35,243 nt of DNA from Ignavibacteriales bacterium (GCA_016194505.1 JACQBK010000034.1:1-35243); one strand, 5' to 3'. Positions 1-10,018 are shown, counted from the first letter of the stretch. Notes: generated by a model from the letters alone, not told the origin. Translations and numbers: made by a program.

Positions 1-1436
1 CCGTTTCCCCCGAGACGTACATATTGCTCCCGCAGGCGGTGACGGGCGAACTCGATCAGATCTCTCCGCAGTGTATACCGCAGTGCCCACAATTCTTCAT
101 CGGTGGCAAGCTCATTGCTTTCCATGGTGTGCCAGAATTTTACATCCATCAATTTGCTTGTCCAATCGACACCGAGGCGTTTGTTCCAGAACTCGTGCGC
201 TTTCTGTGTTGCCCAGCTCGGCGTGTGGATGCCATTCGTAACGTAACCGATGGGTACATTCTGCACATCAACGGAAGAGTACAAATCTTTCCACATCTCT
301 CTGCTGACCTGACCGTGAAGCTCACTGACACCATTTGCCGCGCGGGACATTTTCAACGCGAGCACGGTCATTGTAAAATGTTCTTCCTGATCAGCAGGAT
401 TGACACGACCGTACGCCATCCACTGGTCGTGTGAGAGATTTGTGCCTGACCAAAATTTTCCGAACAAATGTTGCATAAGTTCCGAGCTAAATCTGTCATG
501 GCCCGCGGGGACCGGCGTGTGCGTGGTGAAGATGCACTGTGCCGCGACAGTCTTTTCTGCATCCGATTGATTGTTGCCGGATTTCAATTCCTGGCTCAGT
601 AGCTCAAGCGTGAGAAATGCGGAGTGCCCTTCGTTCATGTGATAGACGGAAGGCTGAATGCCCATCGAGCGGAGCAAGCGAGCACCGCCGATGCCGAGCA
701 CAATTTCCTGCCCGATGCGCGTGTCAATGTCGCCGCCGTACACGTGCGCGGTCAATCCCTGAAAATGTTGGTCGTTTTCAGGAAGATTAGTATCAAGCAA
801 ATAGAGTTCCACTCTTCCTACCCGCAATCGCCACGTTTGGAAATAAACGATACTATGACCCATTTCGACGGAGTTCAACAGCCGCCCGCCTTCTTGCAGT
901 GTTACAAGCTCCAAGGGCAAGGCTTCGGGATGATAGAGAGGGTATAACTCCTGTTGCCAGCCGTCTGGTCCTATTCGCTGCAGGAAATATCCTTGCTGGT
1001 AAAAAAGCCCAATACCTATAAAGGGAATACCGAGGTCGCTGGCTGATTTGGTATGGTCGCCGGAAAGCACCCCCAATCCGCCCGAATAGATAGGGAGAGA
1101 TTCGTGGATGCCGAACTCCGCGCTAAAATATGCCACCGGCCCGTTGAGTTGTGCCGCATGCTGGCTTGCCCACGTTTTTTCCTCGTTCATATAAGACTCA
1201 AATTCTTCAAGAGCATGCTTTACTTTTTTCGCTAGATCGGGGTCGTGAAGGCGGGCAGCGAGTTCTTGCGGCGAGAGTTCTTTAAGGACTTCAACGGCAT
1301 TGTGGTTCGTGCGCTCCCAAACGAAGGGAGAAAGTTCACGAAAGATTTCTTGGGCTTGAGGATTCCACGCCCACCAGAGGTTATTGGCAAGCGTATAAAG
1401 GCGTTCTGTAAGCGAGCGATGGATACCGTTTCTGAT
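1..1436 (-). CDS. glgP: Alpha-glucan (glycogen/maltodextrin) phosphorylase, N-terminal portion; truncated by left window edge
   Basis: Reverse-strand frame reads ...NGIHRSLTERLYTLANNLWWAWNPQAQEIF...GPVAYFSAEFGIHESLPIYSGGLGVLSGDH...VYHMNEGHSAF...FTTHTPVPAGHD...VTNGIHTPSW... Not in the ORF track because it is open at the edge and lacks an ATG at its N-terminus. Confidence 0.93.
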   Translation of the reverse strand, partial: MRNGIHRSLTERLYTLANNLWWAWNPQAQEIFRELSPFVWERTNHNAVEVLKELSPQELAARLHDPDLAKKVKHALEEFESYMNEEKTWASQHAAQLNGPVAYFSAEFGIHESLPIYSGGLGVLSGDHTKSASDLGIPFIGIGLFYQQGYFLQRIGPDGWQQELYPLYHPEALPLELVTLQEGGRLLNSVEMGHSIVYFQTWRLRVGRVELYLLDTNLPENDQHFQGLTAHVYGGDIDTRIGQEIVLGIGGARLLRSMGIQPSVYHMNEGHSAFLTLELLSQELKSGNNQSDAEKTVAAQCIFTTHTPVPAGHDRFSSELMQHLFGKFWSGTNLSHDQWMAYGRVNPADQEEHFTMTVLALKMSRAANGVSELHGQVSREMWKDLYSSVDVQNVPIGYVTNGIHTPSWATQKAHEFWNKRLGVDWTSKLMDVKFWHTMESNELATDEELWALRYTLRRDLIEFARHRLREQYVRLGGN

Positions 1437-1471
1437 GTTCTACTCCTGTAAATTGTTATTGCAATTACTTA

Positions 1472-1614
1472 ACAAGTTGTCTCAAACATGATTTCCTATA
1501 GATTTTTTCGTGAGGGTTAAAACCCCGACCTTTAGGTCGAGGTGGAACAATACCCAAAACGAACAAGGGCTTCAGCCCCGACCACTGACAAAGATAGGTT
1601 TTGAGACAACTTGT
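1472..1614. repeat. 143-bp MITE-like element with 15-bp perfect terminal inverted repeats (ACAAGTTGTCTCAAA / TTTGAGACAACTTGT) and internal hairpins
   Basis: Terminal repeats at 1472-1486 and 1600-1614; internal CGACC-TTTA-GGTCG (1526-1539) and GGGCT-TC-AGCCC (1567-1578). Confidence 0.75.
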
Positions 1615-1764
1615 AGATAAATTCAATCCAACATAACAATGCAAAAAATTTACTTGAAATTCCAGAGGAACAAGCATGGAAGAGGGTGGAAGAATTTTTG
1701 CGGAGAGGAGCTTGAAGTGGGGGGAAGGGGATAAAAATTTTGCTATGTTCGTAGGTTGTCGTGT

Positions 1765-4014
1765 TTATATTTTTTTCATCTTAAGTCTCAACGAATTTGA
1801 AACGACACTAACGGAACTGAATGCCATGGCTCCTGCGGCAATAATCGGATTAAGCATGCCCAACGCCGCCAACGGAATGCCGATAATGTTATAAATGAAC
1901 GCCCAAAAAAGATTTTGCCGGATGGTTCGGATTGTCGCTTTTGATAGCTTAATTGCCTGCACAACCCCCATGAGATCGGATCGCATCAGCGTTATGTCCG
2001 CGGTTTCCATTGCAATATCCGTTCCGGTTCCCATTGCGATGCCGACATCGGCTTGAGCAAGGGCTGGAGCATCGTTGATGCCATCACCGACCATTGCAAC
2101 AATGTTTCCTTCCGCTTGAAGTGCTTTTACGTGCGCCGTTTTATCTTGCGGCAACACCTCCCCTATAACGCTATCAATCACAACTTGCGTCGCAATTGCA
2201 TGAGCCGTTCGTTTGTTATCTCCCGTCAACATGATGGTCTTGATGTTCATGCGTTTGAGTTGTGCTATTGCATCGAGCGATGTTTCCTGAATCGTATCGG
2301 CGATTGCAACAAGTCCGGCAAGTTTCCCATTCATCGCAACAAAGATGGACGTTTTTCCTTGTTCAGAAAATTTTGCCGCGTTCGTTTCTGCTTCCGTTGT
2401 TGCTATTGAGTATTCCCGCATCAAATTTGTATTGCCAACAGCCATTGCATAGCCCTGGACGACCCCTGTAACGCCTATGCCGGTAAGAGATTGAAACGAC
2501 TCAACGTTTTCCAAGTGCAGACCAAGCTCTTTTGCTTTTTCGACAATGGCTTGCCCTAACGGATGCTCGGATTTGTGTTCCAGCGAAGCCGCTTGCTGAA
2601 GCAGTGTTTGCTCATTGACTCCGTTAAATGTCATGATATCGGTAACGGATGGCTTTCCCTTGGTGATCGTGCCCGTTTTATCGAAAACAACCGTGTCAAT
2701 CTTATGGGCGCGCTCTAAACTTTGGGCGTTTTTAATAAGCACTCCCATTGAGGCTCCGCGCCCTGTACCAACGATAATTGCTGTCGGTGTTGCAAGCCCC
2801 AATGCGCATGGGCACGCAATAATAAGAACAGCGATAAAATTCATCATTGCCGCAGTAAAACCAACGCCGCCCACGACATACCACAGCACGAATGTCGCAA
2901 CTGCAATCCCGATGACAATCGGGACGAAAACGGAAGCAATCGTATCTGCCAGCGCTTGAATAGGCGCTTTCGAGCCTTGTGCATCTTCTACTAACTTAAT
3001 GATATGCGCGATGACGGTGTCCTTCCCGACAGCAATTGCGCGAAACTCGATGCTGCCGTTTTTATTGATCGTACCGCCAACGACATTATTCCCAACGCTT
3101 TTCTCGACCGGCAAGCTTTCTCCGGTAATCATGGATTCATCAATTGTGGTGAATCCGTCGGTGATGACGCCGTCCACAGGGATTTTTTCGCCGGGTCGCA
3201 CGTGCACACTATCGTTCACAAGAACGGCATCAATGGGTATTTCCTGCTCAACACCGTTACGGATAACGTGCGCAGTTCGCGGCTGAAGGCCCATGAGTTT
3301 CTTAATCGCATCGGAAGTTTTGTGCTTCGCACGGGCTTCAAGCAGTCGCCCCATTAAAATGAGAGCAATGATAGTCGTTGTGGTATCGAAGTACAAATCA
3401 TTCATCGCTCCGGATAATCCCAGCCAGTGTGGGAAGAGTGTTACGACTGCGCTGTACGCGTACGCAACTCCCGTTCCGACAGCGACGAGGGTATTCATAT
3501 CCGCCGAAAAATGTTTGGCAAGCTGCCATGCTGTTTTGTAAAATCTCTTTCCTGAGATAAACACCACTGGCGTAGCCGCTATAAGAAGAAGCTTGTTGAC
3601 CTCATCCATTGAAAGAGGCGACCACTCCATAAACCATGAGGTCATGCTGACCATGCTGACAATCATAATCGGGATCGCAAGCACCATCGCGAAAATAAAT
3701 TCCTTCTTCAATTGCTTGTAGGCTTTTTCTTGATGGGATTCCTGCAAACTTTCCAAAGGTTTGGGACCTTCGGAAGGTTGAGATTTCTCTGGCGCAAGGA
3801 GCTTATAGCCAACTTCTTCTACCGCCGCTGAAAGTTTCGAAAGATCGGTTTTTTGTGGATCGAACGAAAGGGCGACGTTCTCCGTCGCAAGGTTGACGTT
3901 CGCCTCCCTTACGCCATCTACTTTCTTCAATGCCTTCTCAACGCGCAGAACACAGCTTGCGCATGTCATTCCCTCAACGGGGAGCGTTATAGTTTGTTGA
4001 GCGTTGTTGTCCAT
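1765..4014 (-). CDS. copA: Copper-translocating P1B-type ATPase
   Basis: N-terminal HMA domain with GMTCASC; TGES; CPC motif ([13 protein letters not shown]); [29 protein letters not shown]. Confidence 0.96.
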   Translation of the reverse strand: MDNNAQQTITLPVEGMTCASCVLRVEKALKKVDGVREANVNLATENVALSFDPQKTDLSKLSAAVEEVGYKLLAPEKSQPSEGPKPLESLQESHQEKAYKQLKKEFIFAMVLAIPIMIVSMVSMTSWFMEWSPLSMDEVNKLLLIAATPVVFISGKRFYKTAWQLAKHFSADMNTLVAVGTGVAYAYSAVVTLFPHWLGLSGAMNDLYFDTTTTIIALILMGRLLEARAKHKTSDAIKKLMGLQPRTAHVIRNGVEQEIPIDAVLVNDSVHVRPGEKIPVDGVITDGFTTIDESMITGESLPVEKSVGNNVVGGTINKNGSIEFRAIAVGKDTVIAHIIKLVEDAQGSKAPIQALADTIASVFVPIVIGIAVATFVLWYVVGGVGFTAAMMNFIAVLIIACPCALGLATPTAIIVGTGRGASMGVLIKNAQSLERAHKIDTVVFDKTGTITKGKPSVTDIMTFNGVNEQTLLQQAASLEHKSEHPLGQAIVEKAKELGLHLENVESFQSLTGIGVTGVVQGYAMAVGNTNLMREYSIATTEAETNAAKFSEQGKTSIFVAMNGKLAGLVAIADTIQETSLDAIAQLKRMNIKTIMLTGDNKRTAHAIATQVVIDSVIGEVLPQDKTAHVKALQAEGNIVAMVGDGINDAPALAQADVGIAMGTGTDIAMETADITLMRSDLMGVVQAIKLSKATIRTIRQNLFWAFIYNIIGIPLAALGMLNPIIAAGAMAFSSVSVVSNSLRLKMKKI

Positions 4015-4016
4015 TG

Positions 4017-4226
4017 TTATGTTGTCGAAACAAGTTCGTAGCCCGCTTCCTCAATTGCGTGTGCCAGCGATTGTTGAGTGACGGTTGACTCGTCGTACTT
4101 CACGCGCGCTTTGCCGATTTGCACGTCTTCAACGGTCAATCCTGCGACTTTGCCAAGTTCTTTCTTGACGCTCATGACGCAATGACCACAGCTCATTCCT
4201 TCGATGGTGAGTTCTTGAGTTTTCAT
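4017..4226 (-). CDS. copZ: Heavy-metal-associated domain copper chaperone
   Basis: 69 aa, GMSCGHC motif; 2 bp upstream of copA; RBS-like AGAAAGGA upstream of the ATG. Confidence 0.9.
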   Translation of the reverse strand: MKTQELTIEGMSCGHCVMSVKKELGKVAGLTVEDVQIGKARVKYDESTVTQQSLAHAIEEAGYELVSTT

Positions 4227-4263
4227 GCGTGATTCCTTTCTGAAAAATAATTTCTGATTGCAC

Positions 4264-4321
4264 TATCAATATAACGTATTGATATGCAGAAGGAGTTACA
4301 TTTTAAGGAAAAAGAGTTACA
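4264..4321 (-). promoter_or_regulatory. Candidate copZ-copA control region: perfect inverted repeat TATCAATA-N5-TATTGATA plus two direct repeats TGTAACTC 21 bp apart
   Basis: Inverted repeat 4264-4284; GAGTTACA (plus strand) at 4293-4300 and 4314-4321, upstream of copZ. Confidence 0.6.
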
Positions 4322-4426
4322 AAGTTTTAAGGGCTATTTTGGCTTAAAAACAAGCGCCATGCTGGCTTATTCCAACATGGCGTTTAGAGTTTAACTTGAT
4401 TTAAATCTCCCCTAAAATAAAAACGG

Positions 4427-4517
4427 GACACAGAGAACACAGAGATCACAAAGGAAACAATTAAAAAAATATTTATTCTCTGTGTGCTTTGTGTCTTCTT
4501 TGTGCACCTCTGTGCTA
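4427..4517. repeat. Imperfect inverted repeat of CACAGAG/CACAAAG type
   Basis: CACAGAGAACACAGAGATCACAAAGG ... TTCTCTGTGTGCTTTGTGTCTTCTTTGTGCACCTCTGTG. Confidence 0.6.
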
Positions 4518-4574
4518 TGCTTTTATCTTTAAGCCTCGAGTGTTTTTGAGATGCTTATGAAAATAACGTGAATT

Positions 4575-5165
4575 TTACCTCACTTTATCCAGCGGCTTTC
4601 GGCTCTCGGTTTTGAGATGTTTAAAATGGCTGGGGGAAAATCCCGTTACCTGCTTAAATTGGTTGGAAAGGTGCGGAACACTGCTATACCCCATTTTATA
4701 GGCAATTTCACTCAACGTAAGCTCGTCATATTTCAATAATTCCTTCACCCGCTCGATCTTTTGGAGGATAATGAACTTCTCGATGGTGATTCCCTCCGTT
4801 GATGAAAACAGCGAGCTGAGGTAATGATATTCCAATCCGAGTTCCTTTGAGATGTATTCGGAATAATTGAGCTTTAATTCCTTCTCATCGTGGTTGTAGT
4901 GAACGAGCCGTATAATGGCGTTTTTTATCCGCTCGACGATTTGAGATTGTTTATTATCGAGCAGTTCGAAACCATTTGCTTCCAACGTTTCCCGAATTTT
5001 CTTAACGTCCAATTCACCCTTCGTCGCGGAGACAATTGCTTCTCCGAGCGTAACGCTTCGCATATCAAGTCCAAGATGTTGCAATTCTTCCCTCACGACC
5101 TTGATGCACCGGTCGCATACCATATTTTTAATATGTAAGGTCGTTGTTTTTTGAGAGGAGTTCAT
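4575..5165 (-). CDS. AraC-family HTH regulator with N-terminal HMA-like (CDRC) domain; putative metal-responsive regulator
   Basis: N-terminus TTTLHIKNMVCDRCIKVVREEL...; C-terminus LTLSEIAYKMGYSSVPHLSNQFKQVTGFSPSHFK is a canonical AraC HTH. Confidence 0.9.
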   Translation of the reverse strand: MNSSQKTTTLHIKNMVCDRCIKVVREELQHLGLDMRSVTLGEAIVSATKGELDVKKIRETLEANGFELLDNKQSQIVERIKNAIIRLVHYNHDEKELKLNYSEYISKELGLEYHYLSSLFSSTEGITIEKFIILQKIERVKELLKYDELTLSEIAYKMGYSSVPHLSNQFKQVTGFSPSHFKHLKTESRKPLDKVR

Positions 5166-5174
5166 CGTGCAGCC

Positions 5175-6422
5175 TTACCATCTTCTCGGAGCGTCTTTCA
5201 CACTGCGGACAGTGTCCCGCGCAATCAAAAGCTCTTCGTTGGTCGGAATGACGTAGAGTTTTACTTTGCTGCCGGCTTTGCTGATTTCGCCCTCTTTGCC
5301 GTGTTGGAGTTCGTTGTTGCGCTTTTCGTCAATCTCAACGCCTAACCATTCCAGCCCGGTACAAATTCGCTGGCGGATTGTCTTTGAGTTTTCGCCGATA
5401 CCGCCGGTAAAGATGATCGCGTCAGCGCCGTTCATCTCCGCAAGGTACGCGCCGATGTATTTTTTTACGCGTTGGCAAAAAATATCAATTGCCAACTTCG
5501 CCCGTCGGTCTTGGTGCTCGTGTTCCTCTTCGAGCAGATCGCGCATGTCGTTTGTCAAACCGGAAAGCCCAAGCAAGCCGGATTGTTTGTTGAGCACGGT
5601 GTCAATTTCGCTGATGGACATGCCTTCCTTATGCGCAAGGAACTCCAGCACCGAAGGGTCAATATCGCCGCCGCGTGTCCCCATCACGAGACCTTCCAGC
5701 GGCGTTAAGCCCATGGAGGTATCGAACGATTCTCCACGTTTAATCGCGCACGCCGAACAGCCGTTGCCGAGATGGAGCGTGATGACGTTTGTTTCTTCGC
5801 GGCCCTTCCCTGCAATTTTACGATAGCGATACGCGGCATAACGGTGCGAGGTGCCGTGGAATCCGTACTTGCGGATTTTATGCCGGCGATAGAGCTGATA
5901 GGGGATTGCGTACAGATACGATGTTTCCGGCATCGTAGAGTGGAACGATGTATCGAACACCGCAACTTGCGGAACACCGGGACCCATTAACTCCCGCGCG
6001 GCGTAAATGCCTTTGAGGTTTGCGGGGTTGTGCAACGGAGCGAGCTCGATTGTGTCTTCTATTCCTTTGATGACCTCTTCATCAATGATGACGGATTTGG
6101 TGAACTTCTCCGCGCCGTGAACAACGCGGTGACCGATGGCATGAATATCCGCAAGTGAGCGGATGCCGGGGATCTGCGCCTCTGCGGAGATAATCCACCG
6201 GACGACATAATCGAGCGCGGCACGGTGATCCCGCAGGGGCGCCGCTTGCTTGATTGACGGTTTTCCGTCCGCTTGAAGCGTAATGAGCGATTGGCTGCCG
6301 ATGCGCTCGATAAGACCCTTTGCTTTTTGCGTCTCGGTGTCTTTCTCGATAAGGTCGAGATCGGTTTCGATGATTTGGAATTTGAGCGATGAGCTGCCGC
6401 AATTCAGGACGAGTATATTCAT
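5175..6422 (-). CDS. ackA: Acetate kinase
   Basis: MNILVLNCGSSSLKFQ...; HRVVHGAEKFT; VAVFDTSFHSTMP; KYGFHGTSHRY; FTGGIGENS. Confidence 0.96.
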   Translation of the reverse strand: MNILVLNCGSSSLKFQIIETDLDLIEKDTETQKAKGLIERIGSQSLITLQADGKPSIKQAAPLRDHRAALDYVVRWIISAEAQIPGIRSLADIHAIGHRVVHGAEKFTKSVIIDEEVIKGIEDTIELAPLHNPANLKGIYAARELMGPGVPQVAVFDTSFHSTMPETSYLYAIPYQLYRRHKIRKYGFHGTSHRYAAYRYRKIAGKGREETNVITLHLGNGCSACAIKRGESFDTSMGLTPLEGLVMGTRGGDIDPSVLEFLAHKEGMSISEIDTVLNKQSGLLGLSGLTNDMRDLLEEEHEHQDRRAKLAIDIFCQRVKKYIGAYLAEMNGADAIIFTGGIGENSKTIRQRICTGLEWLGVEIDEKRNNELQHGKEGEISKAGSKVKLYVIPTNEELLIARDTVRSVKDAPRRW

Positions 6423-6539
6423 AGGATTATTTCGTTTTCAAGTCAAATAGGACACGGTAACAGCGGATAAGGCTGAAAAAGCGCCGACAAAATTTTATTG
6501 AGTTTTTATCCGCGTAGATCCGCATAATCCGCTTCTTCA

Positions 6540-6562
6540 GCCTGCCCGACACAGGCGGGCGT
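6540..6562. repeat. Dispersed GC-rich palindrome, family A variant
   Basis: GCCTGCCCGACACAGGCGGGCGT. Confidence 0.55.
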
Positions 6563-6666
6563 GCTATTCTATATAAAACGTACTGTTTTGTTACCCGAAA
6601 CTCAAGGCTATGTTCCTTCCGTTTTTCTCAATTTTAGCGTATCTTCTCAATGGTGATAATCACAAA

Positions 6667-7659
6667 ATGAAAAAATTCACACTCAAGCCGCTGCCGCACG
6701 ACAATTTGCATCTCGTTCATCCGCAGCGATTTACTATAGATTATAAGAATGACCTCAACCCCGCGCAGTATGAGGCGGTTACCTCGGTAAACGGTCCGCA
6801 CCTTATTATTGCGGGAGCGGGAACGGGCAAAACGCGCACGGTCGTGTATCGTGTTGCGTATCTTGTTGAATTGGGTGTGAAGCCCGAACATATTTTGCTC
6901 CTCACATTTACACGCAAAGCGGCACAGGATATGCTTCGCCGCGCGGCGTTGCTTCTCGATACGCGATGCGAGCAGGTTGCAGGTGGAACGTTCCACTCGT
7001 TTGCCAATAATATCTTACGCAAGTATGCAACGCTGATAGGGTTTGAGACGAATTTTACCATTCTGGATCAAGGCGATGCGGAGGATGTTATCAATCTTCT
7101 TCGCATGCGGCTGAAATACGATACGAAGGAAAAACGCTTTCCCCGCAAGGAAGCGCTCTACGATCTCTATAGCCGTTCGCTGAATACAGTGACGCCGATG
7201 AACCAAATCCTCGCGTACGATTATCCGCATTATCTTGAGCTTGAGGAGGATATTAAAAAGGTTCACGCCGCGTATGTAAGTTACAAAAAACAGCATAATC
7301 TTATGGATTATGACGATCTGCTGTTTAATCTTGGCGAGTTATTGAGGAAGAATGAGGCGATCCGTGCAACGCTTTCGGATCGGTATAAATACATTATGGT
7401 TGACGAGTATCAGGATACGAATAAAATTCAGGCGGAGATCGTCAAACTGCTTGCACTGAAACATGATAACATCATGGTGGTGGGGGATGATGCGCAGTCT
7501 ATTTATTCGTTCCGCGGCTCGACGATTAAGAATATATTGGACTTTCCGAAAGAATTTTCCAATTGTAAAATCGTGAAGTTGGAAGAAAACTTTAGAAGCA
7601 CCCAGCCGATTTTGAACTTGGCGAATGAGATATTGAAACGCGGTGCGCCGGTTAAATAG
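6667..7659 (+). pseudogene. UvrD/Rep/PcrA-type superfamily 1 helicase, N-terminal half (possibly disrupted gene or split subunit)
   Basis: LNPAQYEAV (Q motif), IAGAGTGKTRTVVYRVAYL (Walker A), MVDEYQDTN (Walker B), VGDDAQSIYSFRGS, KLEENFRSTQPILNLANEILKR, then TAG. Confidence 0.85.
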
Positions 7660-7709
7660 AAAGTGAAAAGTGAGAGGTAAGGGGTGAGAAGGGCAAAGCA
7701 AAAGACATT

Positions 7710-7823
7710 TTACCGCGGAGCGCGCCCGCCCGCCTCGGGCAGGCAGAGGTCGCGGAGAAGGACATTAAAACGTTGAAATTATTTTAAGTATCTTCTCTCT
7801 GTTCTCCGCGATCTCTGCGGTAA
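7710..7823. repeat. Inverted repeat with a nested family A palindrome in its left arm
   Basis: Left TTACCGCGGAG[CGCGCCCGCCCGCCTCGGGCAGGC]AGAGGTCGCGGAGAA (7710-7759); right TTCTCCGCGATCTCTGCGGTAA (7802-7823). Confidence 0.75.
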
Positions 7824-7878
7824 TATTTTTTTTGTTTTTTTCTTTGTGCCCTTGGTGTCGTTGTGGTTAAATTAAAAA

Positions 7879-8898
7879 ATGTACAATAAAGAACTTTACT
7901 CAAAAAAATCCGACGGAAATTTGCCCCAGCTTGTGATTGCGGAGAACGAAAACCTCCAATCTCGCTTTGTTGTGCAGAAGATTTTGGAACTACGGGAGCA
8001 GGGCATTCCCCTTGAAGAAATGGCGGTGTTGTTTCGGTCATCGTTTTTGTCATTCGATCTGGAAATTGAACTGACAAAGGCGAACATCCCATTTGTAAAG
8101 TTCGGTGGATTTAAGTTCATCGAGACATCCCATGTAAAAGATATGATCGCGTATCTGCGCGTGCTGGAAAATCCCCGCGATGTCGTTGCGTGGAACAGGA
8201 TTCTGCTGTTGATTGACGGGGTCGGTCCCCGCACCGCGGAAAAAGTGATCGAAGATATTTTAAAGAAAAGAGTAGCAACCACCGGAAACGGAACAGAAGC
8301 GGTTACAACAAAATTCTGGATGGATTACAACGCGTATCCGGAAAACGTTCAAAAAGTGTTCTCTATGTTGGGCGCAGTTGCGAAGCCGACCGTGGCTCCG
8401 GCGGAGAAAACATATCACATTCTTCAGTATTATGAGCCGATTTTGCGGGCGCGGTACGATGATCACTCCAAGCGGAAAAAAGACCTCGAGATGTTCCAAA
8501 ACATAACCGAGCGCTACAATGATGTCGGAACGTTATTAACCGATCTTGCGTTAGAGCCGCCGAACGAAAGCGTTTCCGATATCGAGTCGCCGGGGAAGGA
8601 AGAAGAATTTCTCACGCTCTCGACCATTCACAGCGCAAAAGGATTGGAGTGGAATGCGGTATTCGTTCTCTATGCGCTTGAGGGGAGATTTCCCACCAGC
8701 CGCGCCGCATCAAGCGACGACGAAATGGAAGAGGAACGACGGCTGATGTATGTCGCTTGTACGCGCGCGAAGGAACATCTTTTCATCACGTACCCCATCA
8801 ATATTTACGACCGTGAAAGCGGCATAATTTTAAGCAAGCCCTCGCGCTTTATTGCAGGCATTGAAGGAAAATTGTTGGAGCCGTGGGTGATTGAGTAA
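7879..8898 (+). pseudogene. UvrD/Rep/PcrA-type helicase, C-terminal half (continuation of 6667-7659)
   Basis: Same frame as 6667-7659; LYSKKSDGNLPQLVIAENENLQSRFVVQKI; LTLSTIHSAKGLEWNAVFV (motif V) and RRLMYVACTRAKEHL (motif VI). Confidence 0.85.
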
Positions 8899-8956
8899 TG
8901 GAGCAGAGGTGCAGGGGAGCAAAACACACTGTAGGAAATAATTAAGATAATAGAGA

Positions 8957-10018
8957 ATGGAAACTGTCATACTTTACTTAGACCGCAACGAAAACCTCTA
9001 CGGTCCCGCGCCGCAGTGTTACGAAGTATTAAAGAACCTTGGCGTAGAGGAGTTGAGTATGTATTCACGCGATTTTACCCGCGGCGTTAAAAGCAAGCTT
9101 TCGGAACGCTTGGCGGTTGAGTTAGGCATTCCCGAGAAACAAATTTTGTTGAGCGAAGGCAGTGAAGACATGCTCAAGCAGGTTGTGCATTGCTATCTTG
9201 GTCCCGGCGAAAAAATGCTCTGTCCAGCCCAATCGTGGTGGTATTATCAGTCCGTCGCTTCGGAAGTGGCGGGAGAGACGGTCACATATTCATTGAAGGA
9301 GGGTCGAGATTCCTTTTACTACGATGTGGACGAATTGATTGGCCTTTACAAGAAAGAATCCCCCCGCGTTGTGCTTATCGCATCTCCTAATAACCCAACG
9401 GGCAATTCATTCCCCGATGAAGATTTGAAAAAACTGACCGAGGCATTCCGTGAAAGCATCGTTGTGCTGGATGAAGCGTACTGGGGATTTTCAGAATCAT
9501 CCAACGAGCACATTGCGGAGTCAGTGAGCCGCTATCGTAATTTGCTGGTGCTAAGAACGTTCTCGAAGTACTACGCCCTCGCGGGTGCGCGCATTGCGTA
9601 TGCGGCGGTTGGCACAAGCTTCAGCAAGCTCACGAAATTTTCCTCTCGGTATCTCGGCTACAATCGTATTTCAGAAGAGCTTGCGCTTGCGGCGCTCGAT
9701 TCAAGGCAATACTATTCTGATATTGCAAAAGCCATGCTTGCGGACAGACAGCGCTATTATGATTTTTTTGACCGGCAAGAGGGATTTCATTGTTACCGTT
9801 CGAACGCAAATTTCATTCTTGTGAAAATTCCTGCTACGTTAAAACTCCCCATGCAGAAATTTTTAGCGGCGCGAGCTATCGCCGTCAAATTTTTTGCGGA
9901 GAAAGAATTTGAACATTGTGTGCGGATTACCTTAGGCACGGTCGAGCACAATCGCCGGTTGATTGATGCGCTCGGTGAATTCCTTACGACGAAAACCGCA
10001 CGGGGAATATCGGCATGA
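8957..10018 (+). CDS. HisC-like PLP-dependent class I/II aminotransferase
   Basis: LDRNENLYGPAP, ASPNNPTGNSF, VVLDEAYWGF, LRTFSKYYALAGARIAYA (catalytic Lys), VRITLGTVEHN. Confidence 0.9.
   Translation: METVILYLDRNENLYGPAPQCYEVLKNLGVEELSMYSRDFTRGVKSKLSERLAVELGIPEKQILLSEGSEDMLKQVVHCYLGPGEKMLCPAQSWWYYQSVASEVAGETVTYSLKEGRDSFYYDVDELIGLYKKESPRVVLIASPNNPTGNSFPDEDLKKLTEAFRESIVVLDEAYWGFSESSNEHIAESVSRYRNLLVLRTFSKYYALAGARIAYAAVGTSFSKLTKFSSRYLGYNRISEELALAALDSRQYYSDIAKAMLADRQRYYDFFDRQEGFHCYRSNANFILVKIPATLKLPMQKFLAARAIAVKFFAEKEFEHCVRITLGTVEHNRRLIDALGEFLTTKTARGISA

Noticed and set aside
1465-1677. 70-aa minus-strand ORF (MLVPLEFQVNF...GLKPLFVLGIVPPRPKGRGFNPHEK...)
   Set aside because: Lies across the TIR-bounded repeat element; best explained as translation of hairpin repeat DNA, not a gene.
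2053-3560. Several plus-strand ORFs of 60-118 aa
   Set aside because: Antisense to copA, which has complete family motifs; no recognisable domains.
5266-5990. Plus-strand ORFs, up to 186 aa, opposite ackA
   Set aside because: Shadow ORFs antisense to a well-supported acetate kinase.
7650-7872. GGTTAAAT direct repeats as a clean target-site duplication of the helicase insert
   Set aside because: Removing one repeat plus the intervening DNA (215 bp) would shift the frame between the halves, so these cannot be confidently called the insertion boundaries.
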